From NCBI RefSeq assembly GCF_007677725.1, contig NZ_VEDF01000004.1, forward strand, positions 186,001-250,000: DNA of 64,000 nucleotides. The letters run 5' to 3'. Below the pieces are notes generated by a model. That model saw only the letters and a program-made list of their open reading frames with translations, had not been told where the DNA came from and did not search any database. Below, one piece after another: positions 9,351-17,177 of this stretch. The DNA is from Pseudomonas sp. URMO17WK12:I11. GTDB taxonomy: Bacteria; Pseudomonadota; Gammaproteobacteria; Pseudomonadales; Pseudomonadaceae. A program made the translations under genes and the position numbers. Numbering within the stretch: the first letter of the stretch is position 1; each line of letters starts with the position of its first letter.

Positions 9351-9815
9351 GTCTGGGAAATCCCGGGCACGTGGTGATCCATCTGTTGATAGGAGATCAA
9401 CTCCAAACAGATTGTTCCGCCGAATTATGCTGGATGATCAACGGTGTATCCATTCAGCGCCGCGACACGGTGTCGATCCTGTGGATCAAACCCGAATCCA
9501 TACATCACCTGATCGCAGAGGCTGGCGGTTCGCTGCACCCTTTCCAGGCGCACCGCACCTTGCTGGCGCAGCAGGCGTCGCTGCTACACGTGCCGCCTGC
9601 TCTACCACGGGGCCTGCGTCCGGCTGGCACTGCCCTTGCACAGAGCTACCGCTTAAGCTTTTGTCAGCCTTAGGTTTTTTAAGGTTTATGGGTACATATT
9701 TACTAATTTCTCGTTATCCGCGTGCGCCGCATCATCCCTCCAACAAGAACGCGTGGCCCTTCGCCGGCACGCACCTGGGCAGCACCCGATGCCCCACCTT
9801 GCCTTGGAGTCAATC
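9351..9815. other. 465-bp stretch without a recognisable gene
   Basis: This gap separates the divergent kinase and NCS1 permease genes. Open frames run through it on the plus strand, but none has a ribosome site, a family resemblance or plausible composition. The part at about 9650-9720 is AT-rich and is a reasonable place for the permease promoter. A TTGAT-AGGAG-ATCAA inverted repeat lies at 9386-9400, about 36 bp upstream of the kinase start. I cannot tell whether the middle of the gap is a gene remnant. Confidence 0.5.
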
Positions 9816-11228
9816 ATGACCAGTGCAGCCAATTCGGCACCCCTCATAGAAAAACACACGATCGGCTACGTACCGCCGGAAGATCGCCATGGAAAGGTCA
9901 GGGATTTGTTCACATTGTGGTTCGGCGGCAATATCGCACCGCTGCCGATCGTCACTGGCGCCTTGGGCGTGCAGCTGTTTCACTTGAACCTGCTGTGGGG
10001 CATCGTCGCCATTCTGGTCGGCCATTTGCTCGGCGGCGTGCTGATGGCACTGCACTCGGCCCAAGGCCCGCAGATGGGCATCCCGCAGATGATCCAGAGC
10101 CGCGCCCAGTTCGGTACCCTCGGCGCGCTGCTGGTGGTGGTGATCGCCGGGGTCATGTACATCGGCTTCTTCGCCTCCAACATCGTGCTCGCGGGCAAGT
10201 CGCTGCATGGCGTGGTCGACGCCGTGCCAGTACCGGTCGGTATCGTCATCGGCGCGCTGGGGTCGGGGATCATCGGCATCATTGGCTACCGGTTCATCCA
10301 TGTGCTCAACCGTATCGGCACCTGGGTACTGGGCATCGGTATCGTCGTCGGCTTTGGCTACATCTTTACCCACGTGCAGAGCCACGACTTCCTCAGCCGT
10401 GGCAGTTTCAACCTCGCCGGCTGGCTGGCGACGGTGTCGCTGGCTGCGCTCTGGCAGATCGCCTTCGCGCCCTATGTATCGGACTACTCGCGCTACCTGC
10501 CGGCCGATGTGAAGGTCAGCTCGACGTTCTGGACCACCTACCTGGGCTCTGCCTTGGGTTCGAGTCTGTCGTTCATCTTCGGCGCGGTGGCCGTGCTGGC
10601 GATTCCGGCCGGCATGGATACCATGGACGCCGTCAAGCTCGCCACCGGCACGCTCGGCCCGCTGATGCTGGTGCTGTTCCTGCTCAGCGTGATCAGCCAC
10701 AACGCGCTCAACCTGTACGGCGCGGTGCTGTCGATCATCACCCTGGTGCAGACCTTCGCCTACCGCTGGATCCCTACGGCCAGAAGCCGTGCAGTGCTGT
10801 CGCTGATCGTGCTGGCGGCCTGCTGCGTGGTGGCGGTATTCGCCTCGGCCGACTTCATCGGCCACTTCGTCGACATGGTGCTGGTGCTGCTGGTGGTATT
10901 GGTGCCATGGACCGCGATCAACCTGATCGATTTCTACGCCATTCATAAAGGCGACTACGACATCCAATCCATTTTCAAGGTCGATGGTGGCATCTACGGG
11001 CGGTACAACCCGCAAGCACTGATCGCCTATGGGGTGGGAATCGTGGTGCAGATACCGTTCATGAACACGCCGCTGTATGTCGGGCCGATCTCGGCGCATA
11101 TCAATGGCGCTGATCTTTCCTGGTTGGTGGGCCTGGCCGTCACCTCGCCGCTGTACTGGTGGCTGGCCAGTCGTGACAGCGCATATCGTCGTCGGCAGAC
11201 CAGCGCCAAGCTGGCAATGGGTCACTGA
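9816..11228 (+). CDS. NCS1 family purine/pyrimidine permease (cytosine permease-like)
   Basis: A 470-residue inner-membrane transporter with about twelve hydrophobic segments. It has the NCS1 features near the N-terminus (FTLWFGGNIAPLPIV), the Gly-rich TM3 region, and AFAPYVSDYSRYLP in the middle, typical of purine-cytosine permeases. It likely imports a nucleobase or related cyclic nitrogen compound with a cation. The start at 9816 is chosen because GGAG at 9806-9809 lies six bases upstream; the open frame itself extends to 9753. The folE2 gene follows on the same strand after 175 bp with its own promoter-like sequence, so a functional link is not needed. The substrate is unknown. Confidence 0.9.
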   Translation: MTSAANSAPLIEKHTIGYVPPEDRHGKVRDLFTLWFGGNIAPLPIVTGALGVQLFHLNLLWGIVAILVGHLLGGVLMALHSAQGPQMGIPQMIQSRAQFGTLGALLVVVIAGVMYIGFFASNIVLAGKSLHGVVDAVPVPVGIVIGALGSGIIGIIGYRFIHVLNRIGTWVLGIGIVVGFGYIFTHVQSHDFLSRGSFNLAGWLATVSLAALWQIAFAPYVSDYSRYLPADVKVSSTFWTTYLGSALGSSLSFIFGAVAVLAIPAGMDTMDAVKLATGTLGPLMLVLFLLSVISHNALNLYGAVLSIITLVQTFAYRWIPTARSRAVLSLIVLAACCVVAVFASADFIGHFVDMVLVLLVVLVPWTAINLIDFYAIHKGDYDIQSIFKVDGGIYGRYNPQALIAYGVGIVVQIPFMNTPLYVGPISAHINGADLSWLVGLAVTSPLYWWLASRDSAYRRRQTSAKLAMGH

Positions 11229-11285
11229 GGCCAGGGACGAAGCAGCATTGCGCGCAGCGCCAGGCCGAGGCGCACGCGGCACTAC

Positions 11286-11304
11286 AGTGTTATAACGTAA
11301 CGTT
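11286..11304. promoter_or_regulatory. Candidate Zur operator upstream of folE2
   Basis: GTTATA-A-CGTAACGTT at 11289-11304, with the preceding AGT, forms an imperfect palindrome centred at 11295. It matches the gammaproteobacterial Zur consensus halves GTTATA and TATAACATT at 12 of 15 half-site positions. A -10-like TATACT lies at 11311-11316, so a bound repressor would block the promoter. FolE2-type enzymes are known Zur targets in several bacteria, which supports the assignment. Read by eye; no matrix was applied. Confidence 0.65.
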
Positions 11305-11403
11305 TAAGTTTATACTGCGCCGGCCTATCCAAGCCGGTGGGTATGAATACGTCGCGTATGCCCTCCACGCCAGGCGAGGGACCGAAACCTGTGGATCACG
11401 AAT

Positions 11404-12291
11404 ATGAGTGCAGCACTTCCCGACATCTGCGTCACCGATACCGCACCGACCCTTGGGCCTCTGGCCTGGGTCGGCATGCAGGGCATCGACCTTGCCGTCA
11501 CGCTCAGCGAGCCGGGCTATCACCGCGAGCTGCATGCCAAGGCCGATGTGCAAGTCGACCTGCCCGCCGCGCATGTCAAAGGCATCCATATGTCGCGGCT
11601 GTATCGGCTCCTGGACAGTTGGGCAGATGCAGCGCCCCTTGCACCTGCGCAGGTGCATGGCCTGTTGCGCGAGATGGTTGCCAGCCACCAGGATTGTGAC
11701 AGCCAGAGCGCGAGGCTGCGCCTGGTGTTCGACTTGCTCGTACGCCGCCCGGCATTGGTCACCCAAGGGCTGTCGGGCTGGAAAGCCTACCGCGTGCAGC
11801 TGGACGCCACCCTGCGCGCGGGGGCGTTGGCGCTCAGCGTCGAATGCCTGATCGGCTATTCATCGACCTGCCCTTGTTCAGCGGCGCTGTCGCGCCAGCT
11901 GGTCGAGGCGCGTTTTCGCCAAGCATTCGCCGAACCGTCTCAGCTCGATGCCGATCGCGTCGCCGACTGGCTGGCCGCCAACGCTTCACTGGCAACACCT
12001 CACAGCCAGCGCAGCGAAGCCCGGGTGCGGGTAGCGGTCGAGCCTGAAGCACCCAGCCTGGGGCTACTGGGGTTGATCGAAACGGTGGAAAGCGCCTTGG
12101 GCACGCCAGTCCAGACCGCGGTCAAGCGGGCGGATGAACAAGCCTTCGCCGCGCTCAACGGCCAGAACCTGATGTTCGTGGAGGACGCTGCGCGGCGCAT
12201 CCGCGCAGCGCTTGACGGCAGGCGCGACGTGCAGGTTCACGTTCGCCATCTGGAAAGCCTGCACCCGCATGACGCGGCGGCTTGGGCATGA
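11404..12291 (+). CDS. folE2: GTP cyclohydrolase I type IB (FolE2)
   Basis: A 295-residue enzyme that converts GTP to 7,8-dihydroneopterin triphosphate, the first step of folate and related pterin synthesis. The N-terminal [20 protein letters not shown] and the internal [17 protein letters not shown] segment, with its key Cys, are characteristic of the FolE2 (COG1469) family rather than zinc-dependent FolE. FolE2 can use other metals, so it backs up FolE when zinc is scarce. The upstream Zur-like palindrome fits induction under zinc limitation. Length and motifs look intact. The ribosome site is weak, which may mean low translation or a slightly different start. Convergent with nrtR, with a hairpin between them. 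Confidence 0.95.
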   Translation: MSAALPDICVTDTAPTLGPLAWVGMQGIDLAVTLSEPGYHRELHAKADVQVDLPAAHVKGIHMSRLYRLLDSWADAAPLAPAQVHGLLREMVASHQDCDSQSARLRLVFDLLVRRPALVTQGLSGWKAYRVQLDATLRAGALALSVECLIGYSSTCPCSAALSRQLVEARFRQAFAEPSQLDADRVADWLAANASLATPHSQRSEARVRVAVEPEAPSLGLLGLIETVESALGTPVQTAVKRADEQAFAALNGQNLMFVEDAARRIRAALDGRRDVQVHVRHLESLHPHDAAAWA

Positions 12292-12299
12292 CCATTGGC

Positions 12300-12320
12300 C
12301 CGCAGGCGCGTTGCCTGCGG
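12300..12320. terminator. Hairpin between convergent folE2 and nrtR
   Basis: CCGCAGGC at 12300-12307 pairs perfectly with GCCTGCGG at 12313-12320 around a five-base loop. It sits between two convergent stop codons, as expected for a shared terminator, but there is no T tract on either side. Position supports the call more than sequence does. Confidence 0.5.
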
Positions 12321-12321
12321 C

Positions 12322-13026
12322 TCAGACGCCTTCTGGCGCCAGGCTACGGTCGAACATGAAGGCCCGTTCGCCAGGCGGCGTGTATTGGTACAACTGCTGC
12401 GGCCTGCCCAGCCTCGGCTGATGCTTCTCGCCAGTGTCACGTATCCACCCCAGTTCGCGCAGGCGCTCGAGCCGCTTGCGCAGCGAAGTGGCATTGACCG
12501 CCTGGCCCAAGCACGCCTGTACCGCGCCCAGCGCCTCCAGCACGGTGAATGTGTCCGCCAGCAGGTACAGCGGCAGGCTGCTGTAGACGGTCTTCGCCGC
12601 CAAGCGCTCACGCGCGCGTTCGACCAACAGGTTGTGATCGAACGGCAATAGCAATTTGCGCGTCACCAGGCTGTCCAGGTCAACGAACGTTAGTTGCTCG
12701 TGCTCTACAGTCGAGCTCGGATCGAGCAGTGCCAGGTAATAGGTGCTCAGCGACCAGCCGCGCGGGTCGCGAAACGCATTACCTTCAGTGCCCACCTGTT
12801 CGAAGTAGCGCGGCACGAACTGGGCCTTTTCCCGCAGCGCGCGCTCAGCGGCCGCTTCAAGGTTGTTATCGGGCGTGCTGCCATTGACGATCACGCCCGG
12901 CAGCGCCCACTGCCCCAGGTGCGGCTCGCGCGCGCGGCGGTGCAGGAGCACTTGCAGATGCTGGACATCAGGCGCAAGGCGCAGGGCGACGATGTCGACA
13001 CTGGCCAGGACTTCGGCTCTACTCAA
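12322..13026 (-). CDS. nrtR: NrtR-type NUDIX-domain transcriptional regulator of NAD salvage
   Basis: About 234 residues: an N-terminal NUDIX-like domain and a C-terminal winged helix (RKRLERLRELGWIRDTGEKH). The NUDIX box is degenerate: the segment around ERALREKAQF lacks the EE pair needed for hydrolysis. This is usual for NrtR, which senses ADP-ribose or related NAD-derived nucleotides instead of degrading them. Divergent transcription from pncA-pncB strongly supports this role. Start choice: a GTG at 13035 overlaps the Shine-Dalgarno AAGGAG (13035-13040), so I prefer the in-frame TTG at 13026, eight bases after it; the GTG form would add three residues. Predicted to repress pncAB, and probably itself, through the paired sites in the 13036-13167 gap. 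Confidence 0.85.
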   Translation of the reverse strand: MSRAEVLASVDIVALRLAPDVQHLQVLLHRRAREPHLGQWALPGVIVNGSTPDNNLEAAAERALREKAQFVPRYFEQVGTEGNAFRDPRGWSLSTYYLALLDPSSTVEHEQLTFVDLDSLVTRKLLLPFDHNLLVERARERLAAKTVYSSLPLYLLADTFTVLEALGAVQACLGQAVNATSLRKRLERLRELGWIRDTGEKHQPRLGRPQQLYQYTPPGERAFMFDRSLAPEGV

Positions 13027-13053
13027 CAGACCCACTCCTTTTCAAATCACGCA

Positions 13054-13067
13054 ATAATCCACCAGGT
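13054..13067 (-). promoter_or_regulatory. Candidate NrtR operator overlapping the nrtR promoter
   Basis: ATAATCCACCAGGT at 13054-13067 matches 13 of 14 bases to the reverse complement of a second site at 13125-13138. On the minus strand it contains GATTAT, a plausible -10 for nrtR, with TTGCCT as -35 eighteen bases upstream. A repressor on CCACCAGGT would cover this promoter. The link to NrtR is inferred from position. Confidence 0.6.
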
Positions 13068-13108
13068 CGGCTAAGTAAGGCAAATAAAGAACCCACCATA
13101 GGTTGGTC

Positions 13109-13138
13109 TTGACACACTTACGACACCAGGTGGATTAT
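13109..13138 (+). promoter_or_regulatory. pncA promoter with overlapping candidate NrtR operator
   Basis: A perfect TTGACA -35 at 13109-13114 is followed after 18 bp by GATTAT at 13133-13138 as the -10. ACCAGGTGGATTAT at 13125-13138 is the mirror copy of the site at 13054-13067 and covers the -10 and spacer. The symmetric core is CCACC(A/T)GGTGG-like. This arrangement fits repression of the NAD salvage genes when NAD is plentiful. Confidence 0.6.
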
Positions 13139-13167
13139 GTGACCAGATCCAGCCAGGAGAATTGCAG

Positions 13168-13818
13168 ATGAAAATCGCCAGCTTCGATGTCGACGCCCAG
13201 AACGGCTTCACCGACAACGCGCCGCACGAGCTGCCTGTTCCGCAGGGCGAGGAAATTACCCCCGACCTCAATGCCATGGCCCTGCGCGCCGACCTGCGCC
13301 TGGGCAGCAAGGACGCTCACCCTGCCAACGCCGCCTGGGTGGTTGGCGACCCTGGGCAAATGCTGCAGCCTTTGCAACTGGCCAACGCCGACCTGACCTG
13401 GGTGAGCCACTGCGTGCCCGGCACACCAGGCTTCGAATTGCTGCCAGGCCTGCCCGCCCCTATCGACTACGACTACTTCGTGTGGAAAGGCGTCGAACCC
13501 GATCTGCACCCCTACGGCGCCTGCTACCACGACCTGGCCGAGCGACGCTCCACCGGCGTCATCGAATACCTCACGGTGCAGCAGGTGGGCGCGGTGATCG
13601 TCGGTGGCCTGGCGTTGGATTACTGCGTCAAGACCACCGCCCAGCAGCTGCGCCGGGCCGGCTTTCAGGTGCTGCTGTACTTGCCCGCCTGCCGTGCACT
13701 GACCCAATCGGGTGCAATCGAAGCCTGCGGCGCCCTGGCCGCTGAAGGGGTAATCCTATGCGGTGACGAGGCCGCACTTGACCATCAGCTCGCCCTGATC
13801 AAGGAGGACCGCCCATGA
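13168..13818 (+). CDS. pncA: Nicotinamidase
   Basis: A 216-residue isochorismatase-fold amidohydrolase that deaminates nicotinamide to nicotinate for NAD salvage. The catalytic triad can be seen: Asp in FDVDAQNGF near residue 9, Lys in VWKGVEPD, and Cys in [13 protein letters not shown]. The metal-binding DxH is in SKDAHPANA. The start at 13168 has AGGAG at 13155-13159, eight bases upstream. It overlaps pncB by ATGA at 13815-13818, so nicotinate made here can pass straight to the next enzyme. Expected to be controlled by the divergent NrtR gene. Confidence 0.93.
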   Translation: MKIASFDVDAQNGFTDNAPHELPVPQGEEITPDLNAMALRADLRLGSKDAHPANAAWVVGDPGQMLQPLQLANADLTWVSHCVPGTPGFELLPGLPAPIDYDYFVWKGVEPDLHPYGACYHDLAERRSTGVIEYLTVQQVGAVIVGGLALDYCVKTTAQQLRRAGFQVLLYLPACRALTQSGAIEACGALAAEGVILCGDEAALDHQLALIKEDRP

Positions 13819-15029
13819 GCGAGAGCGTATTTGCCCCGCGTATCATCCAGAACCTGCTGGACACCGACTTCTACAAGCTGACCATGATGCAAGCGGTGCT
13901 GCACAACTATCCCAATGCCGAGGTGGAATGGGAGTTTCGCTGCCGCAACAGTGAAGACCTGGCACCCTACTTGGCGGAAATCCGTTACCAGATCGAGCAA
14001 TTGGCTGAAGTCAGCGTAACCCACGACCAGCTCGCCTATCTGGAAAAAATCCCCTTTCTCAAACCCGATTTCATCCGGTTCCTCAGCTTGTTCCGCTTCA
14101 ACCTGCGCTATCTGCAGGTCGGCCTGGACGATGCCGGGCAACTGGCGATTCGCATCCGCGGCCCTTGGTTGCACGTGATCCTCTATGAAATCCCGCTGCT
14201 GGCGATCATCAGCGAAGTCCGCAACCGCTACCGTTACCGCGAGGTGGTGCTCGAGCAGGTCGGCGAGCGGCTGTACCAGAAGCTCGACTGGCTCAAGCGC
14301 GAAGCCAGTGCCGAGGAGCTCGCCGGTTTCCAGCTTGCCGATTTTGGCACCCGGCGGCGTTTTTCCTACCGGGTGCAAGAAGAAGTGGTGAACATCCTCA
14401 AGCACGATTTCCCCGGTCGCTTCGTCGGCACCAGCAATGTCCACCTCGCCCGCGAGCTGGAACTCAAGCCGCTAGGCACCATGGCCCACGAATGGTTCAT
14501 GGCTCACCAGCAGCTCGGCCCGCGCCTGGTCGACAGCCAGGCTGCGGCGTTGGAATGCTGGGTCCGCGAATACCGCGGGCTGCTCGGCATCGCCTTGACC
14601 GATTGCATCACCATGGATGCGTTTCTGGGCGACTTCGACCTGTACTTCGCCAAGCTGTTCGACGGCTTGCGCCACGACTCGGGCGACCCCCTGGCCTGGG
14701 CGCGCAAGGCCATCGCGCACTATGAGCGGCTGGGCATCGACCCGCAGAGCAAGACGCTGATCTTCTCCGACGGCCTGGACTTTGCCAAGGCGCTGGAGCT
14801 GTACCGGGCCTTGCACACGCAGATCAACGTGAGTTTCGGCATCGGCACGCGGCTGACCTGTGACATTCCAGGCGTGGAGCCGATGAACATGGTGATCAAG
14901 ATGACCGCCTGCAACGGCGCCCCGGTGGCGAAAATCTCCGACAGTCCGGGCAAGACCCAATGCCGCGATGAAAACTTCGTCAGCTACTTGAAACACGTCT
15001 TCGCGTTAAATGGCAGCCCGCGCGCCTGA
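13815..15029 (+). CDS. pncB: Nicotinate phosphoribosyltransferase
   Basis: A 404-residue enzyme joining nicotinate and PRPP, with ATP, to form nicotinate mononucleotide in the Preiss-Handler pathway. It opens with [16 protein letters not shown], typical of the family, and includes [14 protein letters not shown] with the His that is phosphorylated in the ATP-driven cycle, then [14 protein letters not shown] and LRHDSGDP of the PRPP-binding core. Length agrees with bacterial PncB. It is translationally coupled to pncA and convergent with the following LysR gene, only 14 bp away. Cytosolic. Confidence 0.96.
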   Translation: MSESVFAPRIIQNLLDTDFYKLTMMQAVLHNYPNAEVEWEFRCRNSEDLAPYLAEIRYQIEQLAEVSVTHDQLAYLEKIPFLKPDFIRFLSLFRFNLRYLQVGLDDAGQLAIRIRGPWLHVILYEIPLLAIISEVRNRYRYREVVLEQVGERLYQKLDWLKREASAEELAGFQLADFGTRRRFSYRVQEEVVNILKHDFPGRFVGTSNVHLARELELKPLGTMAHEWFMAHQQLGPRLVDSQAAALECWVREYRGLLGIALTDCITMDAFLGDFDLYFAKLFDGLRHDSGDPLAWARKAIAHYERLGIDPQSKTLIFSDGLDFAKALELYRALHTQINVSFGIGTRLTCDIPGVEPMNMVIKMTACNGAPVAKISDSPGKTQCRDENFVSYLKHVFALNGSPRA

Positions 15030-15043
15030 GCCTGCAGATTGCG

Positions 15044-15943
15044 CTAGTCGCGCTGCGGGTCGAGCCTCGACGACGCCATGCACAGCTGCAGGAAGCGCGC
15101 CGCCGCGCGCGAGGGCGCGGCAGCATGTGGCAGCACGATGGAAAAGCGCCTGATCAGCGGCTGCGGCGCCACACGCAGTTGCCGCAGCAACCCCGCTTCG
15201 TGGCGAATAGACATCGCCGAGACGAAACCGATGCCCATCCCGGCGCGTACCGCTTCCTTGACGCCCTCCACGCCGGCGATCTCCAGAGCCACGCGCATTG
15301 CCACCCCGTGCCGAGCAAAGGCGCGCTCGACGATCTGGCGCACGCCCGAGCCGTTTTCGCGCAGCACCAACGGGTAGCGCCCTAGCGCGGCCAAGGTCTG
15401 TTCAGGGGTGTCAGCCAAGGGATGGCCTTGGGGCACGATCGCGACGATTTCATCTTCGTGCCAGGGCGTAATTTCGCTGCCCAGGGGCAGTTCGTGCCCG
15501 GCAGGGCCTTCGATCAGTGCGATGTCGACGCTGGCCAGGTCTGCCAGGATCTCGGTGGTGTTGCCATGTGACGTGGCTACCGTGACCTCAGGGTATTGGC
15601 CATGGAAATCAGCGATCAGGTACGGCAGCAGATAGCTCGCCGGCGTGGTGCTGGCGCCGATGCGCAGTGTGCCGCGCTCAAGACCGCGCATGGCCTCGCG
15701 CAGCGCCTGGGCCTGACGAAAGGTTTCTTGCAGCCGCTGGGCATGCGCCAGCAACTGCTCGCCAGCGGCCGTCAAGCGCACACCCCGGCCCGCGCGTTGG
15801 TACAGCGGCTCGCCGAAGTCGTCCTGCAGCAGCCTCAACTGCCCCGAGACCGCCGGCTGGGACAGATGCAGGGCCTGGGCGGCGTGGCTGATGTTGCCAT
15901 GCTCAGCCACGGTGGCGAAAGTTATCAGTTGTTCTGGGGTCAT
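15044..15943 (-). CDS. LysR family regulator (YeiE/CbbR-like), probably controlling the divergent YeiH-type transporter
   Basis: A 299-residue LysR protein: an N-terminal winged helix (FATVAEHGNISHAAQALHLS and QPAVSGQLRLLQ) and a periplasmic-binding-like effector domain from about residue 90. It is divergent from a UPF0324/YeiH transporter gene, and the same pairing (yeiE-yeiH) is known in enterobacteria. An 8-bp perfect inverted repeat with the ATC-N9-GAT form typical of LysR boxes lies 7 bp upstream of its start, which suggests autoregulation and control of the transporter. The effector is unknown; YeiE in E. coli has been linked to iron and sulfite sensing. Confidence 0.88.
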   Translation of the reverse strand: MTPEQLITFATVAEHGNISHAAQALHLSQPAVSGQLRLLQDDFGEPLYQRAGRGVRLTAAGEQLLAHAQRLQETFRQAQALREAMRGLERGTLRIGASTTPASYLLPYLIADFHGQYPEVTVATSHGNTTEILADLASVDIALIEGPAGHELPLGSEITPWHEDEIVAIVPQGHPLADTPEQTLAALGRYPLVLRENGSGVRQIVERAFARHGVAMRVALEIAGVEGVKEAVRAGMGIGFVSAMSIRHEAGLLRQLRVAPQPLIRRFSIVLPHAAAPSRAAARFLQLCMASSRLDPQRD

Positions 15944-15949
15944 GCTGCA

Positions 15950-15974
15950 AAAATATCAGCAATACGGATATTTT
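15950..15974. promoter_or_regulatory. Candidate LysR operator (8-bp inverted repeat, ATC-N9-GAT)
   Basis: AAAATATC at 15950-15957 and GATATTTT at 15967-15974 are perfect inverted halves with a nine-base spacer. The inner ATC-N9-GAT form is a classic LysR half-site arrangement. It lies between the divergent LysR gene (start 15943) and the YeiH-type gene (start 16053). Confidence 0.65.
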
Positions 15975-16052
15975 CCATTCCAAATTACGATTTTTTCTAA
16001 GCTTATAACCCGATTAACGTAAGCCATGTTGATGCACTTTTCGGAGAATCAC

Positions 16053-17114
16053 ATGGCCACGGCAACTTCCCAGCCCGCCCCTGCACCCACCCTGAGCACC
16101 CGAGGGCGGCTCAATGGCATCTTGTTCGTCGCGCTGTTCGCGCTCGCTGTTACACAACTTGCGGCAATTCCAGCAATCGCCAACCTGGGCATCAGCCCAT
16201 TGATCGTCGGCATCGTGGCGGGTGCTATCTACGGTAACGCGCTGCGCGAGGGCGTACCTGCCAGCTGGGCTGGCGGAATCAACTTCTCGGCCCGCGGCTT
16301 GTTGCGCATCGCCGTGGCGTTCTTCGGGTTGCGGATCAGCATGCAGGAGATCGCCAAAGTCGGCTGGGCAGGCCTTGGCGTGTCGCTGCTGGTGGTCGGC
16401 AGTACCCTGCTGATCGGTGTCTGGTGCGGCATCAAGCTGCTCAAGCTCGACCGCGACACTGCCCTGCTCACCGCAGCGGGCAGCGCCATCTGTGGCGCGG
16501 CAGCGGTACTGGCGTTCGAATCGGCGCTGCGCAGCGCGCCGCACAAGAGCGCCATGGCGGTCGGCAGCGTGGTGCTGTTCGGCACCCTGTCGATGCTGCT
16601 CTACCCCGTGGCCATCAATGCTGGCTGGCTGCACCTCGATACCCTGGGCGCCGGGCTGTTCATGGGCGGCACCTTGCATGAAGTGGCCCAGGTCGTAGGC
16701 GCGGCCAGCAACGTCAGCCCTGAAGCTACGCACATCGCCACCATCGTCAAGATGACCCGCGTGATGCTGCTGGTGCCGGTGCTGTTGCTGGTTGGCCTGT
16801 GGATCAGTCGCTCGCCGCTGCCGGGCCAGGCTCAGGGCAAGGGGCGCATGGCAATGCCTTGGTTCGCCTTCGGCTTTCTGGCGCTGGTGGCGATCAATTC
16901 CCTGCACGTGCTGCCCGCTGGCCTGATCCACACGCTCAACGGTCTGGACACGTTTGCCTTGACCATGGCCATGACCGCACTGGGCATGGAGACGCGCTGG
17001 GCGCAAATCCGCCAGGCCGGCCCTCGGGCCCTGGCCACCGGGGCGATCCTCAACCTGTGGCTGGTCGGCGGCGGCTGGGCCATCACCGTGAGCGTGCAAA
17101 GTCTTTTAGGTTGA
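16053..17114 (+). CDS. YeiH/UPF0324 family putative anion (sulfate) exporter
   Basis: A 353-residue inner-membrane protein with about ten hydrophobic helices. Landmarks are GIVAGAIYGN, RGLLRIAVAFFGLRIS, LLTAAGSAICGAAAVLAFE and GGTLHEVAQVVGAA, all typical of the UPF0324 (Cons_hypoth698) family. The start at 16053 is preferred over 16026 because GGAG at 16043-16046 lies six bases before it. The family is annotated as a putative sulfate or sulfite exporter, but direct evidence is thin. Control by the divergent LysR protein is likely from the inverted repeat between them. Confidence 0.87.
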   Translation: MATATSQPAPAPTLSTRGRLNGILFVALFALAVTQLAAIPAIANLGISPLIVGIVAGAIYGNALREGVPASWAGGINFSARGLLRIAVAFFGLRISMQEIAKVGWAGLGVSLLVVGSTLLIGVWCGIKLLKLDRDTALLTAAGSAICGAAAVLAFESALRSAPHKSAMAVGSVVLFGTLSMLLYPVAINAGWLHLDTLGAGLFMGGTLHEVAQVVGAASNVSPEATHIATIVKMTRVMLLVPVLLLVGLWISRSPLPGQAQGKGRMAMPWFAFGFLALVAINSLHVLPAGLIHTLNGLDTFALTMAMTALGMETRWAQIRQAGPRALATGAILNLWLVGGGWAITVSVQSLLG

Positions 17115-17177
17115 CGCGCACTGATCCGTATGGTGTTGTCTTGCAAGGATGTTTTTACCTGCACAGGAACGACTTAG

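Noticed and set aside
9386..9400. TTGAT-AGGAG-ATCAA as an ANR/FNR box
   Set aside because: The FNR/ANR site needs a four-base spacer; this one has five, so it is not a credible match.
9349..9819. 156-residue open frame in the gap before the NCS1 permease
   Set aside because: No ribosome site or family resemblance; it overlaps the permease start region and has shadow-like Arg/Pro/His composition.
9810..11282. 490-residue minus-strand open frame antisense to the NCS1 permease
   Set aside because: Composition is His/Asp/Gln/Arg-rich as expected from the complement of a membrane protein gene; no motifs.
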